Assembly (NCBI RefSeq): GCF_000717185.1
Contig: NZ_JNYE01000020.1
Coordinates: 13,932 to 77,931, forward strand
DNA length: 64,000 nt
Source of the DNA: Kitasatospora phosalacinea
Lineage (GTDB): Bacteria; Actinomycetota; Actinomycetes; Streptomycetales; Streptomycetaceae
Reading direction: 5' to 3'
The notes beneath the pieces were generated by a model. That model made no database searches. It saw nothing but the letters and a program-made list of their open reading frames with translations, and was not told where the DNA came from. Positions 49,710-58,428 of the stretch are shown here, piece by piece; the first letter of the stretch is position 1, and each line of letters opens with the position of its first letter. A program made the position numbers and the translations under genes.

Positions 49710-50597
49710 TCAGGCGCTGTTGAGCATCTGGTAGACCGCGGGGAAGGCGATCAGGACGGTCATCAGCAGGGTCAGGGCGGAGCCGGGGGCGACCATCCTT
49801 TCGCTGTCGGTGTTGGCCTTGGCGAGTTCCTCGGAGAGGAGTTCGCCGCGCAGGCTCTTGGCGCGGGCCCGGAGGGTGTCGTAGACGGCGGCGCCGTCGA
49901 CGCCGGAGATCCGCATGATGTCGGCGACGTCCTGGAGCGGGGTGAGGCCCAGCTCCCGGGCGAGCGCGTCGAGTCCGTCCCAGGGCGGGAGCCGGTCGGT
50001 GGCGGCCCGCTCCAGCGCGTCGCGGATCCGCCGGAACACGGTGCCGCGCCCGACCGAGGCGGCGCGGCGCAGCGCCTCGGCGGGCCCGCAGTCGGCGGCC
50101 CGTTCCAGGGCGACGAGTTCCAGGTACGCGGCGATGCCGTGCAGGTACTCGGTGCGGGCCTCCTTGGCCTCGCCCACCACGATGCCGTCGGGGACGAACC
50201 AGAGCAGCCCGGCGAGCAGCGGCCCGGCCAGCAGCGGGACGGCGAGCGGGAGGCCGTCGCCGATCACGGCGGCCATCACCGTCAGGTAGCCGGGCAGGGC
50301 GAACCCGAGGACGGCGAAAAGCAGTTTGTGCGCCATGAAGCGGGCCGGGCTGCGGCCGATCAGGGCGAGTTCCCGGGTCGGGATCCGCACCCCGGGCAGC
50401 CGGGCGGAGCCTTCGCCGACCCGGTCGTACCAGGGCAGCGCGGGGTCCTCCTCCTCGGCCCGGCGGGGTTCGGGGACGCGGTGCAGCCGGTCCAGGGCCT
50501 GGCCCAGGTCCGGTGGTGCGGGCCGGAGTTCGGCCAGCAGCAGGGCCACGCCGCCGGCCGCCGCGGCTCCGGCGAGGACCGCCCAGGGGGAGATCAC
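49710..50597 (-). CDS. tadC: TadC, inner membrane platform protein of the Tad system
   Basis: 295 residues from GTG 50597 (GTGA overlap with tadB). Hydrophobic segments near residues 5-22, 97-118 and 122-145, a cytoplasmic type II secretion F domain (YLELVALERAADCGPAEALRRAA; MRISGVDGAAVYDTLRARAKSLRGELLSEELAKANTDSERM), and a C-terminal helix. Works with TadB as the platform of the pilus machine. Confidence 0.9.
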   Translation of the reverse strand: MISPWAVLAGAAAAGGVALLLAELRPAPPDLGQALDRLHRVPEPRRAEEEDPALPWYDRVGEGSARLPGVRIPTRELALIGRSPARFMAHKLLFAVLGFALPGYLTVMAAVIGDGLPLAVPLLAGPLLAGLLWFVPDGIVVGEAKEARTEYLHGIAAYLELVALERAADCGPAEALRRAASVGRGTVFRRIRDALERAATDRLPPWDGLDALARELGLTPLQDVADIMRISGVDGAAVYDTLRARAKSLRGELLSEELAKANTDSERMVAPGSALTLLMTVLIAFPAVYQMLNSA

Positions 50598-51601
50598 CTG
50601 GCCTCCTTCAGCAGTGCTTCGCCCTCGCCGCCGGTCGTCCCGGACGCCCCGGACGTCCCGTTCCCGTCCCGGTCCCCGTCCCCGTCCCCGTCCTTCCGGC
50701 CGGGCAGGCGGCCGGTCTTGGAGCGGCGGTCGGGTTCCAGGACGCGGGGCAGCGGGGTGTGCCGGGCCAGCGAGCGCATCCAGGCGATCACCGCGACGAA
50801 CGCCAGCGCGACGACGGCGAGCACCAGTTGGCCGGTGACGGTGGTGTAGGGCTCGGTGTAGTGCGAGTTGAACGCGCCGACGACGATGACCAGCAGGATG
50901 ATGCCGACCATCCAGCGGATCGTGGTGCGGTGCTTGGAGCGGTCCGCCTCGATGGCGCGCCGCTGCCGGACCTCCTCGCGCACCGATTCGGCCATGTCGG
51001 CGAGCGCCCGGGCCAGGCCGGGTCCGCTGTCCCCGGCGCGCAGCACGAGGGCGGCGAGCACCTTGTCGGCGGTCGAGTCGGCGACCTGGTCGCCGAAGGC
51101 GCGCAGCGCGTCCTCGGGCCGCCAGCGGGCCTGGAGGCGGGCGGCCAGGTCGGTGATCTCGGTCTCCAGGGCGGCGGGCGCGGTGCGCCGGCTGGTCATG
51201 ATCGCCTGGTTCAGGCCGACGCCGAGCAGCAGCACGTCGGCGAGGCGCTGCGTCCACTCGGCGAGGGCCTCCAGGCGTTCGATCCGGCGGGTGTCGGAGC
51301 GGGTCGCGTCGAACAGCCAGGGCAGGCCGAACACGGCGGCGGGGACGAGCAGTCCGACCAGCGGGATGCCGGTGAACAGCCAGCCGCCGGGCGCGCCGAG
51401 CAGGGCCAGCAGCAGCTGGGTCCGGCGCAGCCGGGCCATCCCGGGCGAGGCGGTGCCGGGGGCGCCGTACCAGAGGGTGTGCAGGCGCCCCTCCAGCGGG
51501 TTGTCGTGCTCCTCCTCGTCCACCGGGCGTCCGACCAGGCCGACGACCAGCGCGACCAGCCCGCCGGTCACCGCCAGTCCGCACAGCACGTACAGCAGCA
51601 T
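50594..51601 (-). CDS. tadB: TadB, inner membrane platform protein
   Basis: 335 residues from ATG 51601, which shares one base with the cpaF stop (TGATG). N-terminal membrane segments, a T2SSF domain (ALAEWTQRLADVLLLGVGLNQAI; VLRAGDSGPGLARALADMAESVREEVRQRRAIEADRSK) and C-terminal membrane helices. A Gly/Asp repeat tail (DGDGDGDRDGNG) ends the protein. The frame is open far upstream inside cpaF, but only the ATG fits. Confidence 0.9.
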   Translation of the reverse strand: MLLYVLCGLAVTGGLVALVVGLVGRPVDEEEHDNPLEGRLHTLWYGAPGTASPGMARLRRTQLLLALLGAPGGWLFTGIPLVGLLVPAAVFGLPWLFDATRSDTRRIERLEALAEWTQRLADVLLLGVGLNQAIMTSRRTAPAALETEITDLAARLQARWRPEDALRAFGDQVADSTADKVLAALVLRAGDSGPGLARALADMAESVREEVRQRRAIEADRSKHRTTIRWMVGIILLVIVVGAFNSHYTEPYTTVTGQLVLAVVALAFVAVIAWMRSLARHTPLPRVLEPDRRSKTGRLPGRKDGDGDGDRDGNGTSGASGTTGGEGEALLKEAR

Positions 51602-53202
51602 CAGCGCGTCCCCCCGATCCGCAGCGCCAGCGGCGCGCTCCACGTCCCGTACGGGGAGCCGAGCAGTCCGGCGTCGAACCCGGCCCGGCGCAGGTCGTCC
51701 AGGCAGTGCGGCGGGGTGAGCGGCACGGCCCGGACCTCGCCGATCTCCGGGCGCGGCCCGAAGACGGTGTTCAGTGCGGGGCGTCCGGACTCGCCGAGGC
51801 CGGCCACCTCCAGCACGTGCGAGACGAAGCGGTGGCGGCGGCCGCCGACCGCGGTCTCGTCGACCATGGTGACGTGCACGATGAAGTCGACGGCGTTGGC
51901 GGTGAGCCGGTAGGCGAGGGTGTCGGTCATGTGCGCGCCGTACTCCAGGCAGAGTTCGGCGATCCGGTCGACCACCATGTGCGGGCCGCGGGCGTGCAGG
52001 GTGCACATCGAGCCGCCCTCGCCGTTGGTCATCACCCGCAGCATCGGCACCACCTCGGCGGAGCGGACCTCGCCGACGATGATCCGCGACAGCGTCATCC
52101 GCAGCGCCGCCGGGATCAGTTCGCCGATCGTCAACTCGCCCGCCAGGCGCCCGTCCACGCGTTCGCCGTTGCCCTCGCGGGCCTCCATCGGGACGACCTG
52201 CTTGAGGTGACCCAGGGTGTGCAGCCACAGCTCGAACTCCGACTCCAGGGTGCCGACCCGCTCGTCCGGCGGGATCTCGGCGGCCATCGCGCGCAGCAGG
52301 CTGGTCTTGCCGACGCCCTGCGTCCCGGTGATCATCACGTTCTTCCGGGCCCGGATCGCGGACGCCAGGAACGCCGCCAAGGTGCTGTCCACGGTGCCGA
52401 GTTGGACGAGGTCGCTGAGCGTCGCACTGGCCACCCGGTGCCGGCGGATCGCCACGTACGGGCGGGGCGTCACCTCGGTCATCGCCTGCAGGCGCATCCC
52501 GCCCTCCAGGCGCAGCGCCAGCATCGGGCTGGCCGTCGACAGGCTGCGTTCGCTGCCGCCGTGCTGGCGCGCCAGGTCCTGCAGCAGCTCGACCAGCTCC
52601 TCGTCGCTGTCGGCCACCGGCGGGACCTGCCGGAGCGGCTGGTGCACCCGCGAGACCCACACGTCGTCGCACCCGTTGATCAGGATGTTCTCGATCTCCG
52701 GGTCGTCCAGGTACGGCTGCAGCCGCCCGGCCCGGAACAGCAGGTCGTACACGGCCTCGGCGAGCACCCGGTCCTGCTCCCGGGTCGGCGGGATGCCGTG
52801 GGTCTGCGCGTACGCGTCCGACCAGCGGGCCACCGCCTCCTCGATCAGCGCCCGCCCGCGCTGCCGCCGGGTCGCCCGGTCCGCCTCGCTCCCGGACGCC
52901 TGCGACAGCCGCGACAGCTGCTGGTGCAGCTCCGCCGCGACCTGCCGCTTCAACTCCCGCGCCACCTTGGTGTCCACCACCGGACGCGCCCCCACCGGCG
53001 AGAGCGCGGGCACCGCGGACGCCGCCGCGGACGCCGCCTGGCCGACCGGCCCGGTCTGCACCTGCGGCTGCGGCTGCACGGGCGGCTGCACGGGCGGACT
53101 CCCCCACGGCAGCCCGGCCGCGTCGGCCGAACCCCCGTACACCACCTGGCCGTTCACCGGCTGCTGCGGCGGCACCGGCCCCTGGTACGGACTAGCGCGC
53201 AC
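51601..53202 (-). CDS. cpaF: CpaF/TadA family pilus assembly ATPase
   Basis: 533 residues. A Pro/Gln-rich N-terminus is followed by the secretion-ATPase domains: DDPEIENILINGCDDVWV, Walker A GTQGVGKT (293-300), the Asp box region RVGTLESEFELWLH, Walker B RIIVGEVRSAEV and the His box SMCTLHARGP. It hydrolyses ATP to drive pilin assembly. GTG start with GGAGGTG upstream; overlaps the cpaE stop by 11 bases. Confidence 0.94.
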   Translation of the reverse strand: MRASPYQGPVPPQQPVNGQVVYGGSADAAGLPWGSPPVQPPVQPQPQVQTGPVGQAASAAASAVPALSPVGARPVVDTKVARELKRQVAAELHQQLSRLSQASGSEADRATRRQRGRALIEEAVARWSDAYAQTHGIPPTREQDRVLAEAVYDLLFRAGRLQPYLDDPEIENILINGCDDVWVSRVHQPLRQVPPVADSDEELVELLQDLARQHGGSERSLSTASPMLALRLEGGMRLQAMTEVTPRPYVAIRRHRVASATLSDLVQLGTVDSTLAAFLASAIRARKNVMITGTQGVGKTSLLRAMAAEIPPDERVGTLESEFELWLHTLGHLKQVVPMEAREGNGERVDGRLAGELTIGELIPAALRMTLSRIIVGEVRSAEVVPMLRVMTNGEGGSMCTLHARGPHMVVDRIAELCLEYGAHMTDTLAYRLTANAVDFIVHVTMVDETAVGGRRHRFVSHVLEVAGLGESGRPALNTVFGPRPEIGEVRAVPLTPPHCLDDLRRAGFDAGLLGSPYGTWSAPLALRIGGTR

Positions 53203-54406
53203 GCCACACCTCCTCCCCGTCCGACCCCTCCGGCCCCGCCTGCCCCGGGAACGGCGCGGGCACGGGCGGCTGCGGCACCGCGGGCGGTGCTATGTACGGC
53301 GCGGGCGCGGCGTACGAGATCTGCGGCGCCTCCGCCCGGACGGGCCACTCCCCCGTGAACTGCCCGCCCCCGACCGGGCCCGGCTGCTGCGGCTGTGGCT
53401 GGAACTGCTGTGGCGGGTAAGGCTGTTGCGGCTGCTGTTGCGGCTGCGGCTGCCCGTTCACCGGCCCCGCCGCGAACGGCGGCGCCGGCTGCGGGGCCTG
53501 CACCTGGACCTGCACCGGGACCTGCGGCGGCAACTGCGGCTGCGGCTGCGGTTGTTGCTGGAGCTGCGGCTGTTGCGGCTGCTGCTGCGGCCGGAGTTGC
53601 GGTTGTTGCTGCTGCGGGCCGCCGAGGCGTCGGCGGCGGGCGGTGGCGAGGTCCTGGATCCGGTCGGCGGCGGTGCGCGCGGTGCGCATCAGCTCGGAGC
53701 GGATGAACCGCCGGTCGGTGGTGTCGCCGCCGTCGGAGAGCACCCGGGCGGTGCGCGGCGCGTGGGCGAGCGCCCCGAGCACGGGGAGCCGGAACTGCCG
53801 GGAGACCTCGCCCTCCGGGTAGGGGCCCTCGGCGACCAGCAGCAGCCCGAGGCCGTCCGAGCCGGTGCCGTGGGTGTCGAGGTCCTCGCGCAGCGCGGCG
53901 ATCCGGGGCCGGGCGGCGGAGAGCCCGCGCAGGGTGGTGCGGACGGTCGCGGCCACCACGTCGGCCCGCCGCGGCAGCACCGCCATCGGCCCGTTCGCGC
54001 CGGAGCGCCCGAGGTCGAGCAGCACGTCGTAGCCCTGCGGTTCGAGCGCGTGCAGGGCCTCGACGAGGGGCTCCCAGGTGTAGGCGAGGCCGGGGGCCTG
54101 CGCGGGATCGGTGAGGCCGGGCAGCAGCAGGCGCTCGCCGGTGCCCTGCGGGGAGACGTCGAGCAGCTGTTCCCACAGCGTCTCGGCGAGCAGCCCGCGC
54201 CGGTCGGCGACGGCCAGGTTGCGCAGCCCGTACACGGCCTCGACCCGGCCCTCCAGCGCCCCGGCCAGCACCGCCCCGCCGTCCGGGTCGCACTCGACCA
54301 GCAGCACCCGGCGGCCGGGACGCAGCGGCCAGGACAGCAGCAGCGCGAGCGCACTGCTGGTGGCCCCCGGCGCGCCCGGCCCGCCGAGCACGGCCACCAC
54401 CGTCAT
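53192..54406 (-). CDS. CpaE/TadZ-like MinD-type ATPase with a Gln/Pro-rich tail
   Basis: 404 residues from ATG 54406. The N-terminal 240 residues have a MinD-like P-loop variant (VVAVLGGPGAPGATSSALALLLS; VLLVECDPDGGAV), as in CpaE/TadZ proteins that position Tad machines. The C-terminal 160 residues are Gln/Pro repeats (LQQQPQPQPQLPPQVPVQVQ) of unknown role. The P-loop lacks the usual GK(T/S) in part (GAPGATSS), so ATP binding may be weak. Start shares one base with the preceding stop. Confidence 0.87.
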   Translation of the reverse strand: MTVVAVLGGPGAPGATSSALALLLSWPLRPGRRVLLVECDPDGGAVLAGALEGRVEAVYGLRNLAVADRRGLLAETLWEQLLDVSPQGTGERLLLPGLTDPAQAPGLAYTWEPLVEALHALEPQGYDVLLDLGRSGANGPMAVLPRRADVVAATVRTTLRGLSAARPRIAALREDLDTHGTGSDGLGLLLVAEGPYPEGEVSRQFRLPVLGALAHAPRTARVLSDGGDTTDRRFIRSELMRTARTAADRIQDLATARRRRLGGPQQQQPQLRPQQQPQQPQLQQQPQPQPQLPPQVPVQVQVQAPQPAPPFAAGPVNGQPQPQQQPQQPYPPQQFQPQPQQPGPVGGGQFTGEWPVRAEAPQISYAAPAPYIAPPAVPQPPVPAPFPGQAGPEGSDGEEVWRAR

Positions 54407-55035
54407 CAGGACCCCCCGGCGGTTCGGGGCGCCAGGATCACCTGGAACTTGCCGCCCGCCACCCACAGCGCGAGCTGCGGCCCGTCGGCGGGGCCGACGG
54501 CGACGTCTATCACGGTGCTGCCGTCGGTGTCCGGCTTGCCGACCGCGGCGACCACGGCGGTCATCGTCTCCGGCGTGCGCGTGGCGGTGCCGTTCCCGCT
54601 GTCGGGCGTGTGGACGATCAGGATCTGCAGGCCCGGTTGCAACCGGGTCGCGGGCAGCTGGGAGCGCTTCGCCGAGATGCCGACGATCTGCTGCCCCGGC
54701 TGCGTCGCCGGGTCACTGGTCAGGTCCGACCTGACCAGCAGCGCCCCCCGCTTCAGGTCCGTGGTGGCCCGCAGCCCGATCGTCCCCCGCAGGTCCTGCG
54801 CGTCCAGCGGGTGCAGCGCCGGGTCCCCCGCGATGTGCGCCACCACCAGGTCGTCCGAACTGATCACCTGCCCCATCGGCACGTCCCGGGCCAGCGCGAG
54901 CACCGCGATCCGCTGCCCGCTGCTGTTGTACAGCACCGCCCCGCCCAGCCCCCCTGCCGCGATCAGCGCCGCCGCCATCGCCAGCACGGCAGGTCGCCGC
55001 CGCCGCGCACCGAGTCGGCGCGGCGGGGTCGGCAT
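54406..55035 (-). CDS. SAF-domain CpaB/RcpC-like pilus assembly protein
   Basis: 209 residues from ATG 55035 (GTGGAG nine bases upstream); GTG 55050 or 55068 are alternatives. One membrane segment (PAVLAMAAALIAAGGLGGAVLY) precedes a SAF domain (IAVLALARDVPMGQVISSDDLVVAHIAG; LRATTDLKRGALLVRSDLT), as in CpaB. CpaB/RcpC proteins sit in the periplasm or outside the membrane and contact the pilus channel; in actinobacteria there is no secretin. First clear core tad gene on the strand. Confidence 0.85.
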   Translation of the reverse strand: MPTPPRRLGARRRRPAVLAMAAALIAAGGLGGAVLYNSSGQRIAVLALARDVPMGQVISSDDLVVAHIAGDPALHPLDAQDLRGTIGLRATTDLKRGALLVRSDLTSDPATQPGQQIVGISAKRSQLPATRLQPGLQILIVHTPDSGNGTATRTPETMTAVVAAVGKPDTDGSTVIDVAVGPADGPQLALWVAGGKFQVILAPRTAGGS

Positions 55036-55114
55036 GCTTCGGTTCTCCACCGCTCTGCGGCCTCTCACTCGTGACGGAACGTCGAACTCCGGGCCTCCCG
55101 GCCCCGGGCGCGGG

Positions 55115-56056
55115 TCAGTTCAGCACCTGGACCTCGTTGACCGGGACGCTCAGCACGCTGTCGCCCGGGGTCGACCAGGTGGAGATGCCGGTCATGTCGA
55201 CCGGGGCGCCGCCGGTCGTCCGGGCGGTCACCACCCAGTCGAACTGCACGGAGAGGGTGTACGCCTTATCCTTCATCCGGGCCGAACTCTGGGTGAACAG
55301 GTGGCTGCAGGTCGGTGTCCCGTTCTTGCTGAACGCCGCGCCGCCGTCCTTGCAGATGAATTCCTGGAAGGGGGCCGTGCCCGGCCCGTCGTCCACCGTC
55401 CAGACGACCTGCTGGAGGGTGATCGTGGCGACGACCTCGGGGCCGCCGGGGTCCTCCCGGAGCGGGCGGCTGCTGAGCGGGCCGATGACGTTCCTGTCCG
55501 GTTCGACCCAGAGCCACACCGGCGAGCCGACCACGGCGTCCGCCGCCGGGGCCGCGCGCAGGACGGGCTTGCCGACCTTGATCGTCTCCAGGGCGTCGCG
55601 GGCGACCTCGCGGGCCGGCTTGGGCGGCCGGGCGGCGACGGGCTGGGCCAGGAAGACCTGCCCGTTCGGCACGAAGCCGTCGTCCAGGATGCACGACTTG
55701 TCGTAGATCTTGCCCTGTTCGGGAGTGTGCGTGCCCCAGACGGTCTCGGTGGCCAGGGGCTGCGGGACCGACTCGATGTAGTAGCAGCCGGCCGAGAACG
55801 CCCCGCGGTTGTCGATCCAGCACGGCACCTCGTGCCCCTGCCAGGTGCAGGTCGAGCTGCCGCCGCCTCCGCCACCGCCGGAAGTCCCGCCCGCGGAGCC
55901 CGGAATGGTGGTGGTTCCGTGGTCGCTGACGCAGATGGTGCGGTCGGCGCAGGGGGTGACGACGGGGTCGTCGGCGCTCGCCGACGGAACGACCGCGAAC
56001 GTCAATCCGACCCCGGTCATTAGACAAATAGCGGCGCGCCCGGCGGAGTTCAGCAT
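55115..56056 (-). CDS. Secreted protein of unknown function in the pilus locus
   Basis: 313 residues with a Sec signal peptide (AAICLMTGVGLTFAVVPSASA, cleavage near residue 28). A Gly-rich linker (GGTSGGGGGGGSS) follows, then a domain with four or more Cys residues (TCTWQGHEVPCWIDN, GCYYIES, KSCILDDG, FICKDGG, PTCSHLF) that could form disulfides. WLWVEPDRNVIGPLSSRPLR is conserved-looking. ATG 56056 overlaps the lipoprotein stop. Likely an extracellular or wall-associated partner of the pilus, by position. Confidence 0.75.
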   Translation of the reverse strand: MLNSAGRAAICLMTGVGLTFAVVPSASADDPVVTPCADRTICVSDHGTTTIPGSAGGTSGGGGGGGSSTCTWQGHEVPCWIDNRGAFSAGCYYIESVPQPLATETVWGTHTPEQGKIYDKSCILDDGFVPNGQVFLAQPVAARPPKPAREVARDALETIKVGKPVLRAAPAADAVVGSPVWLWVEPDRNVIGPLSSRPLREDPGGPEVVATITLQQVVWTVDDGPGTAPFQEFICKDGGAAFSKNGTPTCSHLFTQSSARMKDKAYTLSVQFDWVVTARTTGGAPVDMTGISTWSTPGDSVLSVPVNEVQVLN

Positions 56057-56670
56057 GTCTTGGTCACCTCACGGGTGAAGTCGGCGATCAGCCAGCGGTT
56101 TCCGTATTTCTTCAGCACGGCGGTCGCCGGAAAGCGGGACAGCCGCTGTTGCGGATCCTTGATCTCCTTGGTGGTGGCGTCCGCCTGGTGCCAGTCCGAC
56201 ACGTCCAGGCAGTCGTCGATCGTCGCGGTGGGCGGATTCGCTTGCAGGTCAAGGCTTTTGAGCACGGGCGAGGTGCGCGGTCGGCCGACCATGACGAGCC
56301 CGGCGTCGTGCAGTTGGGTGAGTGAGATCGCGGTGTCGGTGAACGCCGCCCCGGTGGCGTACTGGCGGAGCGCCAGTCCGTCCGAATCTGATCGTCCCAG
56401 GACGTCGGCCTGGACATCCCACCAGCCTTGATAGGCCGTCACGGCGCTGTTCCCGTCTAGCCCTTGGGCCCCTTCCCGCGGGACGGGGCTGCCGGTCGGG
56501 GTGGTTGCCGCGGGGGTGGTCGCGGTGGCTCTGGGGAGGGTGGCCGAGGGGGTTCCGAGTCGGTCCGCGGATCCCGTGCCGGAGGCCGAGCAGGCCGCCA
56601 GCAGGAATGGCAGAAGCAACCCGCTGATCCCAACCGCCCCAGGGCGCACCAGAATTGAGCGCTGCCGCAT
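56050..56670 (-). CDS. Lipoprotein of unknown function in the pilus locus
   Basis: 206 residues from ATG 56670 (AAGGTGGGG upstream). Lipobox LLLPFLLAAC gives Cys27 as the lipidated residue. A Thr/Pro/Ala linker leads to a small domain (AVTAYQGWWDVQADVLGRSDSDGLALRQYATGAAF ... RWLIADFTREVTKTC), the shape of a SnoaL/NTF2-like secreted domain. Final Cys and the overlapping start of the next gene suggest an operon. Confidence 0.78.
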   Translation of the reverse strand: MRQRSILVRPGAVGISGLLLPFLLAACSASGTGSADRLGTPSATLPRATATTPAATTPTGSPVPREGAQGLDGNSAVTAYQGWWDVQADVLGRSDSDGLALRQYATGAAFTDTAISLTQLHDAGLVMVGRPRTSPVLKSLDLQANPPTATIDDCLDVSDWHQADATTKEIKDPQQRLSRFPATAVLKKYGNRWLIADFTREVTKTC

Positions 56671-56777
56671 AGCCCCACCTTGTTGCGGCCGGACCTGTGG
56701 TGGATCCGGACCGCGGATGTCGTCTGCCGTCCCCGGTTCGTTCTGAGGTCGCTCGGAGGTCGATTCTTCGCCACCCC

Positions 56778-56802
56778 GCCCCGGCACGGCAACACCCGGG
56801 GC
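56778..56802 (-). terminator. Weak hairpin after the pseudo-caspase gene
   Basis: GCCCCGG/CCGGGGC, seven-base stem with an 11-base loop, 10 bases after the stop at 56812. It could attenuate transcription between the caspase-fold gene and the pilus operon. Confidence 0.4.
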
Positions 56803-56811
56803 CTCCTGACC

Positions 56812-57648
56812 TTACGCGGAAGGCGGATCCGTTGGGGCACTTTCTCGCCACAGAACCGCCAGAAGTTCATCGGAAAACGGCAATCCGGCGAGCGCTCCTC
56901 TCACTGCGGCCCGATTGCGCATCAGGAGTCTCCCCCCGTCACGCGGGACTAGGAGTCTGGCCTCTCCCGCATTGGCCGGTTCTCCCCAGCCCAACTGCCC
57001 TTCCACGGCGGGCTGGAGGTCGAGCGGGCCGAGGGCGGCGGGTGCACCGGGCACGCCGTGTTCGAGGACGCGGCCCAGGGCCCAGCTGAACGAGCCCTCG
57101 GCACCGGGGAGCACGTCGTCGCGGCCGCGCCGGCCCGCGTTCCAGCGGCCGACCCGGCCCCAGAGGGGGACGCGCGAGTGGGTGAGCAACTCGCCCGCGG
57201 CGTCTTCGCGTTGCAGGGCGGCCCAGGTGTCGCGGTCGGCGACGGCGTCGACGATCAGCAGGGTCTCCTCCTGTTCGCCGTGCACCATGGCGCTGGTGAT
57301 CCAGTCCCAGGCGAGGCCGCGCCGGTAGGCGTTGTCGGGGGTGGATCCGGCGGTGACGAGGGCGACGCGGCGGCCGCGGGGGTCGGCGACGAGCTGGCCG
57401 GCCAGGGTGACGACGAGCCAGCGGGCGGGGCGCTGGGCGGCTTGGCGGAGGGCGGTGAGGAGGGTGTTGGCGTCGGCGTCGGCCGGGGGACTGGTGACGG
57501 TGCTGCCGCGGGTTCCGGCGTCGAAGGTGCGGCCGGGGAGGGCGTCGGCGAGGGTGCGGGCGCCGTCGGCGGCGCGGGCGGAGCCGCCGTGGCCGCGTTC
57601 GGGGCCGCCGTCGGCGCCGATCGTCACCAGTTCGATGCCACCGCTCAC
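56812..57648 (-). CDS. Second caspase-fold protein with no catalytic dyad, next to the pilus operon
   Basis: 278 residues from GTG 57648. Its core ARWLVVTLAGQLVADPRGRRVALVT and ETLLIVDAVADRDTWAAL aligns by eye with the caspase core of the 749-residue protein at 29.1-31.3 kb. The His site reads Gln85 (AGQ) and the Cys site Val/Ala (DAVA 134-137), so no dyad is present. It lacks the Pro-rich linker and TPR part. Cytoplasmic. First gene of the pilus-direction strand, 141 bp before the lipoprotein gene; co-transcription is likely but there is a hairpin between. Confidence 0.68.
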   Translation of the reverse strand: MSGGIELVTIGADGGPERGHGGSARAADGARTLADALPGRTFDAGTRGSTVTSPPADADANTLLTALRQAAQRPARWLVVTLAGQLVADPRGRRVALVTAGSTPDNAYRRGLAWDWITSAMVHGEQEETLLIVDAVADRDTWAALQREDAAGELLTHSRVPLWGRVGRWNAGRRGRDDVLPGAEGSFSWALGRVLEHGVPGAPAALGPLDLQPAVEGQLGWGEPANAGEARLLVPRDGGRLLMRNRAAVRGALAGLPFSDELLAVLWRESAPTDPPSA

Positions 57649-57848
57649 CCGTACCGCCCCCTCCGCCTGTACCCCGCCCCCGGCCTGCCGCGCGGCCCGT
57701 CGGGGGGCCTCGCACCGGCGCGGGGTGCCGCCGGAGGCCAAGGTATCGCCGAGGGGTGTCGGTGCGGGGCGGAATCGGTCCGATGAGCCCCAGCTCAGGG
57801 ACCATGGGCCCTGTTCGGGGTGGTGCGGGCGGGGGCACCATCGACGGT

Positions 57849-58316
57849 ATGGACCGTGACGACCGGGTGGAGACCCTCAGCGAGGCCGAGTGCCTGCGGC
57901 TGCTCGGCACCGTCCCGCTGGGGCGGGTGGTGTACACCGAGCACGCGCTTCCCGCGGTGCTGCCGGTGGCCTTCCGGGTGGCGGCGGACGGCAGGCTGGT
58001 CCTGGCGCTGCGCACCGGCACCCGGGTGGCGCGGGCGCTGGACGGGACGGTGGCGGCGTTCCAGGTGGACGACTTCGACCGGGCGGGCCGCTGCGGCTGG
58101 AGCGTGCTGGTGCACGGCCGGGCCGAGGTGGTGCGCGACGCGGGCCGGCGCGAAGCGCTGCGTTCGGGCGGCCTGCGGCCGTGGGTCCCGGAGCCGGGCC
58201 CGGAGTACGTGGCGATCAGCCCGGAGCTGGTCTCCGGCCGCCGCATCCTCCCGGAGCCGACCCAGCCCGCCCCCGTACTCCCGGCACCCCCGGCGCTCCC
58301 GGGCCACCGCGCCTGA
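57849..58316 (+). CDS. PPOX-class flavin/F420-binding protein
   Basis: 155 residues from ATG 57849. LLGTVPLGRVVYTEHALPAVLPVAFRV and GWSVLVHGRAEVVRDA match pyridoxamine-phosphate-oxidase-like split-barrel proteins (flavin-nucleotide-binding, Rv1155-like). Divergent from the pseudo-caspase by 200 bp. Cofactor and substrate not shown. Confidence 0.88.
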   Translation: MDRDDRVETLSEAECLRLLGTVPLGRVVYTEHALPAVLPVAFRVAADGRLVLALRTGTRVARALDGTVAAFQVDDFDRAGRCGWSVLVHGRAEVVRDAGRREALRSGGLRPWVPEPGPEYVAISPELVSGRRILPEPTQPAPVLPAPPALPGHRA

Positions 58317-58340
58317 CCGGGCCCTTCCCCCGGCCCCCCG

Positions 58341-58369
58341 CTGACATGTGACCGGCGAGTAGGCATACT
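58341..58369 (+). promoter_or_regulatory. Housekeeping-type promoter of the MaoC-like gene
   Basis: CTGACA (58341-58346), 17-base spacer, CATACT (58364-58369), close to the HrdB consensus TTGACA-N17-TAnnnT. It lies 60 bases before the gene start. Confidence 0.7.
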
Positions 58370-58428
58370 CTGCGGGGCGGCCCGCCCGGGCCGTCCCGCC
58401 CTGCCCCGACGCACCCGTGGAGCGCCCC

